A stretch of 64,000 bases of DNA, taken from contig NZ_CP103371.1 in NCBI RefSeq assembly GCF_024802625.1, positions 1,364,001 through 1,428,000 on the forward strand, read 5' to 3'. A model generated the notes under the pieces. That model was not told the DNA's origin. It worked only from the letters and a program-made list of their open reading frames with translations, and did no database searches. A program made the translations under genes and the position numbers. This stretch comes from Massilia sp. H6 (GTDB lineage Bacteria; Pseudomonadota; Gammaproteobacteria; Burkholderiales; Burkholderiaceae_D). Shown here piece after piece: positions 40,486 through 49,398 of this stretch (positions are counted from its first letter, which is position 1; the number at the start of each line of letters is the position of its first letter).

Positions 40486-41406
40486 ATGCCGATGACTCCT
40501 CCAGACCGGTCGCGCAGCAGCCAGGGCGACTACCAGGTACTCGATCCCAGCCTGCTCGGACGTCCCGTGCACCTGCTGCCCAAATTCGCGCGCCGCTTCG
40601 CCGATGTCCTGGGCACGACCATGGGCGGGCCAGGCGGGCGCCGCTATTGGGGCGCCTACCGGCTGGCGAGCCTGGCCTTCGAGCAAGCGCCGGACCAGGC
40701 CGACCTGCGCTGGCTGGCAGTGGGCGGTCCGCTCGGCACGGCCGCGGTGGCCTTCGAGCGCAACCTGCTGCTGGCCCTGCTTGAAGGGCGCTATGGCCGC
40801 AAGAACGCGCCGGCTGGCACGGCGCCGAGCGCGCCGCGCGATACCGCGGCCGAGCGCATCACCGCCACCGAGGAGCGGCTGGCCGCGACGCTCACCGCCC
40901 AGCTGGCGGAGCAACTGCACGCCTGCGTCGCCGACGACCTGGTCACTACCGGCGTGGCGGGACAGGAAGGCGTCTCTTCGGTGGACCCGTTGACCTTGAG
41001 CGCGCCGGCCGCCTCCAGCGCCCCGGGCAAGGCCGGCTGGGTGATCCGCATCAGCCTGCGTGCCGCGCACGGCCCGGCCCAGGGCCAGCCCGACAGCCTG
41101 TGCTGGATCGGCCTGGACCAGGAATTGATGGCGCACGTGTTGCAGGGCCTGATGGACGAGCGCAGCAGCACGCGCACGGCGCGCACCTCCGAGCCGCTCG
41201 CCACCGGCCTGTTCGTCAAGCTTGACGGACGCCTGGCCAGCAAGGAAATCACGCTCGCCGCGCTGTTCGAGCTCAAGGTCGGCGATGTCATCCCGGTCTC
41301 GGTCGGACGCGCCGACGTGCTGCTGGACGAATCACGCCTGTTTACGGCTTCAGTTGCCGAACACAAGGGCAAGCTCTGTTTAACCTCTTTTGAAGATGCC
41401 GAGTAA
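40486..41406 (+). CDS. fliM: Flagellar motor switch protein FliM, divergent lateral type (LfiM-like)
   Basis: C-ring protein. The 306-residue chain keeps the middle domain (VAFERNLLLALLEGRYG, ERITATEERLAATLTAQLAEQL) and the C-terminal SpoA domain (VKLDGRLASKEITLAALFELKVGDVIPV). It lacks the N-terminal CheY-P-binding motif (LSQxEIDALL) and the GGxG motif of canonical FliM, opening directly with YQVLDPSLLGRPVHLLPKFARRFADVL. Its end overlaps fliN by one base. This form predicts a rotor that does not respond to CheY. It could be mistaken for a HrcQ-type secretion protein, but the neighbours are all flagellar. Confidence 0.8.
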   Translation: MPMTPPDRSRSSQGDYQVLDPSLLGRPVHLLPKFARRFADVLGTTMGGPGGRRYWGAYRLASLAFEQAPDQADLRWLAVGGPLGTAAVAFERNLLLALLEGRYGRKNAPAGTAPSAPRDTAAERITATEERLAATLTAQLAEQLHACVADDLVTTGVAGQEGVSSVDPLTLSAPAASSAPGKAGWVIRISLRAAHGPAQGQPDSLCWIGLDQELMAHVLQGLMDERSSTRTARTSEPLATGLFVKLDGRLASKEITLAALFELKVGDVIPVSVGRADVLLDESRLFTASVAEHKGKLCLTSFEDAE

Positions 41407-41765
41407 TGGATATGAATTTGAATGAGCAACTGACGGGCAACGACCTGATCATCGACGACCTCGACGGCGTTGAAGCCGGCACCGCCGTCGCCGGCAAGAA
41501 CGCCGCGCGCCAGCTGCCGCAGATGATGCGCCGCATCCCGGTGACGCTGACGCTCGAAGTCGGCTCGGCCCGCATCTCGCTGCAGGAACTGATGTCGATC
41601 GGCCCGTCTTCGGTGGTGCCGCTCGACGCGCTGGCCGGAGAGCCCTTGATCATCAAGGTCAATGGCGCGCCGATCGGGCGCGCCGAAGTCGTCGTGGCAG
41701 GCGAGCAGTACGGCCTGAAGGTGATCGACCTCGATGGCCTGAACCTGGATGCGCTGACCAAATGA
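41406..41765 (+). CDS. fliN: Flagellar motor switch protein FliN
   Basis: C-ring subunit, 119 residues. The SpoA domain is clear: MMRRIPVTLTLEVGSARISLQELMSIGPSSVVPLD, then INKV-like IIKVNGAPIGRAEVVVAGEQYGLKV. The N-terminal 35 residues are variable and acidic. The stop codon overlaps the fliP start (ATGA at 41762-41765), leaving no room for fliO. Confidence 0.93.
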   Translation: MDMNLNEQLTGNDLIIDDLDGVEAGTAVAGKNAARQLPQMMRRIPVTLTLEVGSARISLQELMSIGPSSVVPLDALAGEPLIIKVNGAPIGRAEVVVAGEQYGLKVIDLDGLNLDALTK

Positions 41766-42580
41766 TGTCGCTTGTTCGTGGCGCGCAGGCGATGCTGCTG
41801 CCGCGCCGCACTTCGCCGCAGCTGTCCGGCGCGCTACTGCTTGTGCTGTCGCTGGCGCTGTTTCTCGCGCTGATGGCCTGCGCGCTGCCTGCCGCGGCCC
41901 AGCAGCAGCCGAGCATCTTGCCTGGCGTGATCCCCGGCTCGACCCAGGGAATGACGGTCAAGTCGCAGATCCTGGTCTTGATGACGCTGCTCGGGCTGCT
42001 GCCCGTGATGGTCATGATGATGACCAGCTTCACCCGTTTCGTGATCGTGCTGTCGCTGCTGCGCCAGGCCCTCGGCCTGCAGCAGGGCCTGCCGAGCCGC
42101 ATCATCACCGGCATCGCGCTGATCCTGACGCTGCTGGTCATGCGTCCGGTGGGCGAGGCGGTATGGCGCGACGCCTTCCTGCCCTACGACCGCGACAAGA
42201 TCGGGCTGGAAGAAGCCCTGAAGATCGCCGAAGTACCGCTGTCGCGCTTCATGCTGGCCCAGACCAGCAAGACCTCGCTGGCCCAGGTCGCGCACCTGGC
42301 CGGCGAGCCGGCCAACCTCCAGCCCGAGCAGCGCGGCTTCACCACCAAGCTGGCGGCCTTTGTGCTGTCCGAGCTCAAGACGGCGTTCCAGATCGGCGCG
42401 ATGTTGTTCATCCCCTTCTTGATCATCGACCTGGTGGTATCGTCGGTGCTGATGGCGATGGGCATGATGATGCTCTCGCCCTTGGTGATTTCACTGCCCT
42501 TCAAGCTGCTCCTGTTCGTGCTGGTGGACGGCTGGACCCTGACCGTCAATACGCTGGTCGGCAGTATCCACGGCTACTAA
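41762..42580 (+). CDS. fliP: Flagellar export gate protein FliP
   Basis: Core of the export gate with FliQ and FliR. The 272-residue protein has a cleavable N-terminal signal region (LLLVLSLALFLALMACALPAAAQQ) and four membrane segments. Family motifs include LLGLLPVMVMMMTSFTRFVIVLSLLRQALGLQQ and FLIIDLVVSSVLMAMGMMMLSPLVISLPFKLLLFVLVDGW. Translation is probably coupled to fliN. fliO, normally between them, is absent. Confidence 0.97.
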   Translation: MMSLVRGAQAMLLPRRTSPQLSGALLLVLSLALFLALMACALPAAAQQQPSILPGVIPGSTQGMTVKSQILVLMTLLGLLPVMVMMMTSFTRFVIVLSLLRQALGLQQGLPSRIITGIALILTLLVMRPVGEAVWRDAFLPYDRDKIGLEEALKIAEVPLSRFMLAQTSKTSLAQVAHLAGEPANLQPEQRGFTTKLAAFVLSELKTAFQIGAMLFIPFLIIDLVVSSVLMAMGMMMLSPLVISLPFKLLLFVLVDGWTLTVNTLVGSIHGY

Positions 42581-42599
42581 ACCCGGAGACCGAGTCAAG

Positions 42600-42869
42600 A
42601 TGAGTCCCGATATCGCTGTCGACCTGGTGGCCGAGGCCCTGCAGGTGGTGATGCTGCTGGTGCTGGTACTGGTGGTGCCGGGCCTGGTCATGGGCCTGAT
42701 CGTGGCGCTGTTCCAGGCCGCCACCCAGATCAACGAACAGACCCTGAGCTTCCTGCCACGCCTTCTGGTGACGCTGCTGGCCGTGATCCTGGCCGGGCAC
42801 TGGATGACCACCACGCTGATGGATTACTGCGTGTCGGTATTCCAGCGCGCCGCAGCGCTGGCCAGCTAG
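42600..42869 (+). CDS. fliQ: Flagellar export gate protein FliQ
   Basis: Small gate protein, 89 residues (E. coli 89), with two membrane hairpin segments. It has the typical GLIVALFQAATQINEQTLSFLPRLL segment. RBS CCCGGAGA lies before the ATG at 42600. Confidence 0.96.
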   Translation: MSPDIAVDLVAEALQVVMLLVLVLVVPGLVMGLIVALFQAATQINEQTLSFLPRLLVTLLAVILAGHWMTTTLMDYCVSVFQRAAALAS

Positions 42870-42886
42870 GCCAGGGCCGAGCCACG

Positions 42887-43666
42887 ATGGAGCTGGTCAG
42901 TTACCTGATGCCCCTGATCGGCGCCCTGTGGTGGCCGTTCTGCCGCATCATGGCGATGCTTTCGACCGCTCCGGTGCTGGGCGAGGGCACCGTGTCGGTG
43001 CCGGTGCGCGCGCTGCTGTCGGTGGCCCTGGCCTTCATGATGCTGCCCATGACCCGTGGCGGCGCGATGCCCGATCCGTTCTCGCTGGCCGGCGTGCTGG
43101 CCATGATCGAGCAGGCCATCATCGGCGGCGTGATCGGGCTGGCGCTGCAGTTCGCGATGGCTGTCATCACGATGCTGGGCTTCCTGGCCTCGAGCCAGGT
43201 GGGCTTCTCGATGGCGCAGATGAACGATCCGGTCAACGGCCAGGCTTCCGACGTCGTCTCGAGCCTGCTCTCGCTGCTGGCAATCCTGGTGTTCTTCGGG
43301 ATCGACGGCCACCTGGTGCTGATGGGCGTGCTCGGACAGAGCTTCAAGGCCTGGCCAGTCGGTGGCGGCTATGCGCCGATGCTGCTCGAGGCGGTGGCGC
43401 TCAACCTGGCATGGGTATTTTCCGCGGCGATGCTGCTGGCGCTGCCCATCGTGTTCTCGACCATGGTGGTGCAGATCGGCTTCGGTTTCCTGAACCGGGT
43501 CGCGCCGAGCCTGAACCTGTTCTCGCTGGGCTTTTCGCTGGTGACGATCTTCGGGCTCCTGATGCTGGTGCAGATAGTGCGTTTCATCCCCGAGCATTAC
43601 ATCGCGATGACCAACCAGATCCTGGAAATGCTGCAGCAACAGATGAGGATTGCGCATGGCCGATAG
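42887..43666 (+). CDS. fliR: Flagellar export gate protein FliR
   Basis: Gate protein, 259 residues with several membrane segments. Diagnostic stretches are GFLASSQVGFSMAQMNDPVNGQASDVVSSLLSLLAILVFF and VVQIGFGFLNRVAPSLNLFSLGF. The 3' end overlaps flhB by 11 bases. Confidence 0.96.
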   Translation: MELVSYLMPLIGALWWPFCRIMAMLSTAPVLGEGTVSVPVRALLSVALAFMMLPMTRGGAMPDPFSLAGVLAMIEQAIIGGVIGLALQFAMAVITMLGFLASSQVGFSMAQMNDPVNGQASDVVSSLLSLLAILVFFGIDGHLVLMGVLGQSFKAWPVGGGYAPMLLEAVALNLAWVFSAAMLLALPIVFSTMVVQIGFGFLNRVAPSLNLFSLGFSLVTIFGLLMLVQIVRFIPEHYIAMTNQILEMLQQQMRIAHGR

Positions 43667-44795
43667 CGGCACCGGTGGCGACAAGACCGAAAAGCCCTCA
43701 GCGCAAAAGCTCAAGAAAGCGCGCTCCGAGGGCCAGGTCGTGCGCTCGCGCGACCTCGCCACCGCGGTTGGCATCTTGTGCAGCCTGAAGGTGTTTTCCT
43801 TGATGCTGCCCGGTTACATGGAGTCGTTCCGCACGCTGTTTCGCATGGCATTCGTGCCGCTGGGAGAAGCCGGGGCGATCGAGAATGCGATGTCGGTCGT
43901 GTTCTCGGGCGCGCTGCTGCTGCTGGCCAAGATGGTGCTGCCGCTGGCGGTGGTGCCGTTCGCGATCGTGGTGGCCGGCATGATCCCGGGCGGCTTCGTT
44001 GCCTCCCGCAAGAACTTGGCGCCCAAGTTCAGCCGCCTGAACCCAATGGCCAACCTGGGCAACCTGTTCAAGCAGAAGCACTGGGTCGGTTTCATCACCT
44101 CGGCTGCCAAGGCAGTGGTGCTGGGCTTCGTGCTGGTGCATGTGTCCCGCGCCAGCATGAAGGCCTACGTGGAATTGCAGCGCATGCCGCTGGCGGACGC
44201 GCTGGCCGCCGGTAGTGCGCTGATGCTCGACGGCCTGATGGCGATGGTGACCGTGTTCATCGTGTTCGCGCTGCTGGACGTTCCGGTGCAGGCGTTCCTG
44301 TTCACGAAAAACCAGCGCATGAGCAAGCAGGAGCTGAAAGAAGAACACAAGGGCAACGAGGGCCGGCCGGAAGTGAAGCAGCGCATTCGCCAGCTGCAGA
44401 ACCAGCTGGCCCAGCGCGGCGTGCGCAAGACCGTGCCGACGGCCGATGTGATCATCGTCAACCCGGAACATTACGCGGTTGCGCTCAAGTACGATACCAA
44501 CCGCGCCGAAGCGCCGTTCGTGGTGGCCAAGGGCGTGGACGAAATGGCGCTCTATATCCGCCGCGTCGCGCTCGAGCACCAGATCGAAACCATTTCGCTG
44601 CCGCCGCTGGCGCGTGCGATCTACAACACCAGCCAGGTGCAGCAGCAGATCCCGGCCCAGCTGTACCAGGCGGTATCGCAGGTATTGAACTACGTGTTAC
44701 AACTAAATGCGTTCCGTGCAGGCCGGCGCCCCGCGCCCCCACGGTTCCCCAACGAGGTGGTCGTTCCATCTCACCTGAGCGAGGTCCCTGCATGA
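43656..44795 (+). CDS. flhB: Flagellar export switch protein FlhB
   Basis: Switches export specificity from rod/hook to filament substrates through autocleavage. The 379-residue protein has DKTEKPSAQKLKKARSEGQVVRSRDL at the start, four membrane segments (to about 215), the linker SKQELKEEHKGNEGRPEVKQRIR, and the NPEH autocleavage site in DVIIVNPEHYAVALKYD. The ATG at 43656 was chosen over an in-frame TTG six bases upstream. It overlaps flhA by four bases. The tail after the cleaved domain is Arg/Pro-rich. Confidence 0.97.
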   Translation: MADSGTGGDKTEKPSAQKLKKARSEGQVVRSRDLATAVGILCSLKVFSLMLPGYMESFRTLFRMAFVPLGEAGAIENAMSVVFSGALLLLAKMVLPLAVVPFAIVVAGMIPGGFVASRKNLAPKFSRLNPMANLGNLFKQKHWVGFITSAAKAVVLGFVLVHVSRASMKAYVELQRMPLADALAAGSALMLDGLMAMVTVFIVFALLDVPVQAFLFTKNQRMSKQELKEEHKGNEGRPEVKQRIRQLQNQLAQRGVRKTVPTADVIIVNPEHYAVALKYDTNRAEAPFVVAKGVDEMALYIRRVALEHQIETISLPPLARAIYNTSQVQQQIPAQLYQAVSQVLNYVLQLNAFRAGRRPAPPRFPNEVVVPSHLSEVPA

Positions 44796-46885
44796 TTGCC
44801 CTGAAATCCTTCCTGTCCGAACTGCGGCGCCACAAGTTCGCCGGCCCGATCTTCCTGATCGCGCTGCTGGCGATGATCATGCTGCCGCTGCCGCCGTTCG
44901 TGCTGGACGTGCTGTTCACCTTTAACATCGTGCTGGCGCTGATCGTGATCCTGGTGTCGGTGACGGCCAGGCGCCCGCTCGACTTCTCGGTGTTCCCGAC
45001 CGTGATCCTGGGCACCACGCTGCTGCGCCTGGCGCTGAACGTGGCGTCGACCCGCGTCGTTCTGCTCAACGGCCACGAAGGCACGGCCGCCGCCGGCCAC
45101 GTGATCGAGGCCTTTGGTAACGTCGTCATCGGCGGCAATTTCGTGGTCGGCCTGGTGGTGTTCGTGATCCTGATGATCATTAACTTCGTGGTCGTGACCA
45201 AGGGCGCCGAGCGCATCTCGGAAGTGTCGGCGCGCTTCACCCTCGATGCGCTGCCGGGCAAGCAGATGGCGATCGACGCCGACCTGAACGCGGGCCTGAT
45301 CAACCAGGAGCAGGCCGTGGTGCGGCGCCGCGACGTGGCGGCCGAAGCCGATTTCTACGGCGCCATGGACGGCGCCTCGAAGTTCGTGCGCGGCGACGCG
45401 GTCGCCTCGATCCTGATCCTGATCATCAACCTGGTCGGCGGTATCGCGATCGGGGCGCTGATGCACGACCTGGCACTGGGCGAATCGTTCAAGGTCTACG
45501 CGCTGCTGACGATTGGCGATGGCCTGGTCGGCCAGATCCCGGCGCTGCTGCTGTCGGCCGCGGCCGCGATCCTGGTGACCCGTATCGGCGAATCGGGCGA
45601 CTTCGAGCAGCAGGTCAGCGGCCAGCTGCTGGCCCAGCCGGCGGTGCTGTATTCGGCTGCGGGCGTGATGATCGTGCTGGCGCTGGTGCCGGGCATGCCG
45701 AAGACGCCGTTCTTCGCCTTCGCCGGCGCCCTGATCTATGTCGGCTGGCGCCTGAACAAGCGCGTAGCGCCGCCCGACACCTCGGGCGTGGCCGCGATCG
45801 AGGCGGCGCTGCGCGACGAGCGCGCGCCGGAACTCGATTGGCAGGCGCTGCCGGTGGTGCAGCCGATTTCGGTCTCGGTCGGCTACAAGCTGGTCGGCAT
45901 GATCGACCGCGCCCAGGGCGAGCCATTATCGAAGCGCATCAAGGGCGTGCGCCAGAGCCTGTCGGAGCAGATGGGCATGCTGCTGCCCGCGATCGGCGTG
46001 CGCGACGACCTGGCGCTGCGTCCCTCGCAATACGCGATCAGCCTGTCGGGCATCGTGGTGGCCGAAGCCGAAGTCATGCCCGACCACCTGATGGCGATCC
46101 CGTCGCCGAGCGTGTACGGCGACATCGACGGCATCCCGGGCATCGAACCGGCCTACGGCATGGCCATTACCTGGATCGACCCGGCCCAGAAAGGCCATGC
46201 GCTGGGACTGGGTTACCAGGTGGTGGAGGTGCCAAGCGCGATCGCCACCCATGCCTCGAAGGTGGTGCGCGAATACCTGCACGAGCTGTTCCGCCACGAA
46301 GACGTGCCGGCGATCATGGAACGCCTGAGCGCCCTGTCGCCCAAGCTGGCAGGCGCGCTGGAGAAAGCGCTGACCCACACCCAGCTGCTGCGAGTGTTCC
46401 GCGTGCTGCTGGCAGAAGGGGTGTCGCTCAAGGACATCGTGGTGATTGCCACCACGCTGCTGGACAGTTCGGAAACCACCAAGGACCCGATCCTGCTGGC
46501 GGCCGAAGTGCGCTGCGCGCTGCGGCGCCAGATCGTGTCTAGCGTGTTCGGCAAGAAGAAGGACATGCCGGCGTTTAACCTGTCGGCCGAGCTGGAAAAC
46601 ATGCTGCTCGGTTCACTGAACCAGGCACGCCAGAACGGCGGCGGCAAGGTAGCGCTCGACAATTACCCGATCGACCCGCAGCTGCTGTCGCAACTGCAGA
46701 TCAACATGCCGGTCGCGCGCGAGCAGATGAAGGGACAGCGCACGCCGCCGCTGCTGCTGGTGCTGCCGCAGGTGCGTCCGCTGCTGGCGCGCTATGCGCG
46801 CCTGTTCGCGCCCGGCCTGCACGTGCTGTCGTATAACGAAATTCCGGAAAACCACGATGTGTCGATCGTCGGTACAGTGGGCTGA
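44792..46885 (+). CDS. flhA: Flagellar export gate protein FlhA
   Basis: Main export gate and substrate-docking platform. The 697 residues have an eight-segment membrane domain with the conserved FSVFPTVILGTTLLRLALNVASTR and the FHIPEP-family loop VSARFTLDALPGKQMAIDADLNAGLI. The cytoplasmic domain ends with a PSLLLV-like PPLLLVLPQVRPLLARYARLFAPGLHVLSYNEIP. No flhF or flhG follows, unlike polar systems. The next gene begins 65 bases later. Confidence 0.97.
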   Translation: MIALKSFLSELRRHKFAGPIFLIALLAMIMLPLPPFVLDVLFTFNIVLALIVILVSVTARRPLDFSVFPTVILGTTLLRLALNVASTRVVLLNGHEGTAAAGHVIEAFGNVVIGGNFVVGLVVFVILMIINFVVVTKGAERISEVSARFTLDALPGKQMAIDADLNAGLINQEQAVVRRRDVAAEADFYGAMDGASKFVRGDAVASILILIINLVGGIAIGALMHDLALGESFKVYALLTIGDGLVGQIPALLLSAAAAILVTRIGESGDFEQQVSGQLLAQPAVLYSAAGVMIVLALVPGMPKTPFFAFAGALIYVGWRLNKRVAPPDTSGVAAIEAALRDERAPELDWQALPVVQPISVSVGYKLVGMIDRAQGEPLSKRIKGVRQSLSEQMGMLLPAIGVRDDLALRPSQYAISLSGIVVAEAEVMPDHLMAIPSPSVYGDIDGIPGIEPAYGMAITWIDPAQKGHALGLGYQVVEVPSAIATHASKVVREYLHELFRHEDVPAIMERLSALSPKLAGALEKALTHTQLLRVFRVLLAEGVSLKDIVVIATTLLDSSETTKDPILLAAEVRCALRRQIVSSVFGKKKDMPAFNLSAELENMLLGSLNQARQNGGGKVALDNYPIDPQLLSQLQINMPVAREQMKGQRTPPLLLVLPQVRPLLARYARLFAPGLHVLSYNEIPENHDVSIVGTVG

Positions 46886-46950
46886 CCATTCTGTCACCGG
46901 TGAATTGAACAGGGCGCCACTAAAATGCGAGCAAATCGACCGGACCCGAC

Positions 46951-48084
46951 ATGAGCACCAATAAACCGATTTATGTAACCCAACCTTATCTGCCGCCGCT
47001 GGAAGAATTTCACGATTACCTGCGGCAGATCTGGGATAACAAGATACTCACCAACGGTGGCCCCTTCCACCAGCAGCTCGAAGCGGCCCTGTGCGACTAC
47101 CTCGGCGTCGAACACCTGGCGCTGTTTTCGAACGGAACGATCGCGCTCGTGACTGCGCTCCAGGCCCAGCGGATCACAGGCGAAGTCATCACGACACCAT
47201 ATTCCTTCGTCGCAACAGCCCACTCGCTGCAGTGGAACGGCATCAAGCCAGTGTTCGTCGACATCGATCCAATCACGCTCAATCTTGATCCGGCAAAGAT
47301 CGAAGCTGCGATTACACCGCAGACCACCGCGATCATGCCGGTGCATTGCTACGGCCGCCCCTGCGATGTCGCCGCCATCCAGCGCATCGCCGACAATTAC
47401 AACCTGAAGATTATCTACGATGCAGCCCACGCGTTCGGCGTACGCGACGAGGGCGGCAGCGTACTGCGGCACGGGGACCTTTCAGTGCTCAGCTTTCATG
47501 CGACCAAGGTCTTCAATACATTCGAAGGCGGTGCGATCATTTGTCCCGATGCCAAGACCAAGCAGCGCATTGACCATCTGAAGAATTTTGGATTCGTCGA
47601 CGAGGTGACCGTCGTCGCTGCGGGGATCAACGGCAAGATGAGCGAGATCAATGCTGCATTCGGATTGCTGCAGCTGCAATACCTCGGGCAAGCCATTGCA
47701 CGGCGCAAGGAAATCGACGCGGCCTATCGCTCGCGCCTCGCGCAGGTGAGGGGAATCCGGTGCCTTGGCGATGGCGCCGAAACCGCCGCCAATTATTCCT
47801 ATTTTCCGATCCTGGTGGGCCCGGACTATCAGCTCGTCCGTGACGAGCTGTACCAGTTACTGAGAGACCAGGAAATTTACGCACGACGGTATTTCTTTCC
47901 CCTTATTACGGAATTCCCGATGTACCGTGGTTTGCCGTCGGCGCGCAGCGACAACCTGCCTGTGGCCTGGAACGCCGCGCGCAGCGTATTGTGCCTTCCC
48001 ATATACCCGGGGCTAGACGACGCGGACATCGAGCGGGTGACGCAGCTGATTATCCAGGCCGGCGCATCACGCTGCGAAGCGTGA
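46951..48084 (+). CDS. DegT/DnrJ/EryC1/StrS-family sugar aminotransferase (VioA-like)
   Basis: PLP-dependent enzyme that would transaminate a nucleotide-linked 4-keto (or 3-keto) deoxy-sugar. The 377 residues include the fold-type I core: LTNGGPFHQQLEAALCDYLGVEHLALFSNGTIAL, TTPYSFVATAHSLQWNGIKPVFVDID, MPVHCYGRPCDV, the Asp-binding IYDAAHAFG, and SFHATKVFNTFEGGAI with the PLP-Lys in HATK. The NGxMSEINAAFGLLQL motif supports the dTDP-4-keto-6-deoxyhexose aminotransferase group. It follows flhA by 65 bases on the same strand and may be read with it. Given two flagellins nearby, a role in making an amino-sugar for flagellin glycosylation is a reasonable inference. Confidence 0.85.
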   Translation: MSTNKPIYVTQPYLPPLEEFHDYLRQIWDNKILTNGGPFHQQLEAALCDYLGVEHLALFSNGTIALVTALQAQRITGEVITTPYSFVATAHSLQWNGIKPVFVDIDPITLNLDPAKIEAAITPQTTAIMPVHCYGRPCDVAAIQRIADNYNLKIIYDAAHAFGVRDEGGSVLRHGDLSVLSFHATKVFNTFEGGAIICPDAKTKQRIDHLKNFGFVDEVTVVAAGINGKMSEINAAFGLLQLQYLGQAIARRKEIDAAYRSRLAQVRGIRCLGDGAETAANYSYFPILVGPDYQLVRDELYQLLRDQEIYARRYFFPLITEFPMYRGLPSARSDNLPVAWNAARSVLCLPIYPGLDDADIERVTQLIIQAGASRCEA

Positions 48085-48438
48085 TATTTGCCTGCCAGTG
48101 TTAAAAGACATTGCCTGGCTGGCAGGGCACCTCGAGCTCCACCTTGCATTGACGTCGGGACCCCGAGAGCACGCGGGGAGCTGGTGTTCTGCATCGGAAA
48201 CCAGTGTGCAAATCCATGCGAATTCATTGACGTCGCAGGCACATCCGCGGTGTGGGCCGGCGCCAATGTACAGCTCGGAGAAGCTGGGTTCGCCTGTGCA
48301 GTCATACCGCGTCGCAAAGTGGCCGCTTAGGCAATCGTTGGCAACAGCGCCGCTTCGACCGGCGCTGTCGGCGCGAATATACGCTGACAGGTAAACCGGT
48401 GCGCCTTGTCAGGCAGCGTTCGGCGGGCTGGCACGCAA
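48085..48438. other. Intergenic region between convergent degT-type and fliK-like genes
   Basis: About 350 bases with no supported gene and no clear intrinsic terminator, although the two flanking genes converge here. Short open frames on both strands have no family features. Confidence 0.5.
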
Positions 48439-49290
48439 CTACGTGCTGGTTTCGTCCACGGCGGGAAGCACCAGAGCAAGCTCCGCAAGCGCGCGGAACA
48501 CCGGCAGGCTCAGAGCACTCGAGGCGTCGCCGGCCACCATCGTTGCGTGTACATTTCCCGGCGGGAGCGAATCGCGGAAGCGCCAGCGCACCACCTGCAG
48601 CCCGGTCCGGGCGACGGCCTGTTCCAGCGCCGGCTGCAGGGCGCGCAGGCGCTCCAGCGGCGCGGCGCCTTGCGCACATAATTCCAACGCAATCCCTCCC
48701 GGCACCGGTTCAACCTGTACCACCACGCGTGTGCCATCAGGCAGGCTCAGTTCCAGGCGCAGCCCGTAACGCGCGCGCTTGCGACGGCCCGGTGCCGCGT
48801 CTTCTTTTTCGGCCACGACTTCGAGATGATGGGCCAGCGCGCTGCCTGCGTGCACGGTGAAGCGCCAGGCGTCGGCCGCGAGCAGGTGGTGGGCTTGCGG
48901 CAGGTTGACGACCTGGCCCTGCTGGCCGGCCGCCAGCTGAAGCGGTGGCATGGCGCCGGCGCTCGCCTGCAGGTCGCGGCGCGCTTGCTGCTCACCATAG
49001 GTGCGCACCATCGCCCGCCAACTGGACGCCAGCGCACGGCCATCTAGGGCAGGGTAACCCATCCGGCTCGCCATGAAAAGCTGGTCTGGACGCAGCGCGG
49101 CCGCGTCGTCCGCGCCGGCGCCTGGCGCGGCCACACTGGCCTGCGCCTTTGACACCGGCAGGGCCAGTTCGGCTTCGGTAACGACGGCAATGGCCGCAGG
49201 AAGGATCCCCGGTTCGCTATTGCGCAAGCGTTGCGTCAGCGGAGCGAGGGCCGGAATGAGCGAAGGAGCGAGGGACACAGAGATGACCAT
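48439..49290 (-). CDS. Hypothetical protein with FliK C-terminal-like domain
   Basis: A 283-residue protein (start MVISVSLAP at 49290; a longer frame would begin inside the flagellin terminator and was rejected). The N-terminal half is Ala-rich and variable. The C-terminal part (about 180-265) reads LRLELSLPDGTRVVVQVEPVPGGIALEL then LERLRALQPALEQAVARTGLQVVRWRF, which resembles the FliK/Flg_hook beta-alpha pattern. It is not the main hook-length protein, which is at 31177. It sits just downstream of flagellin 2 on the same strand. Function is unknown; a divergent secreted ruler or regulator is possible. Confidence 0.5.
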   Translation of the reverse strand: MVISVSLAPSLIPALAPLTQRLRNSEPGILPAAIAVVTEAELALPVSKAQASVAAPGAGADDAAALRPDQLFMASRMGYPALDGRALASSWRAMVRTYGEQQARRDLQASAGAMPPLQLAAGQQGQVVNLPQAHHLLAADAWRFTVHAGSALAHHLEVVAEKEDAAPGRRKRARYGLRLELSLPDGTRVVVQVEPVPGGIALELCAQGAAPLERLRALQPALEQAVARTGLQVVRWRFRDSLPPGNVHATMVAGDASSALSLPVFRALAELALVLPAVDETST

Positions 49291-49327
49291 GATCGGACCC
49301 AAATAAAGGGGGAGTATACGGTGAAAT

Positions 49328-49361
49328 AAAAAAGGGCCAACCGGCACTGCGGTTGGCCCTT
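49328..49361 (-). terminator. Terminator of flagellin 2
   Basis: A perfect 12-base-pair stem, AAGGGCCAACCG (49332-49343) with CGGTTGGCCCTT (49350-49361) and a six-base loop, followed on the minus strand by a T-run (49333 down to 49328). It lies 38 bases after the flagellin stop codon. Confidence 0.92.
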
Positions 49362-49398
49362 GGCTATTCCTGTCCGGACGAGTCCGGACGAAGACCTA

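Noticed and set aside
40445-40495. Short upstream frame (MKKSHSPLP...) before fliM with a nearby AGGAG
   Set aside because: The AGGAG is only one base from the ATG, too close for initiation, and the peptide has no leader-peptide pattern.
49291-49347. Longer start of the FliK-like gene
   Set aside because: The extra 19 codons lie within the flagellin 2 terminator and have no family support.
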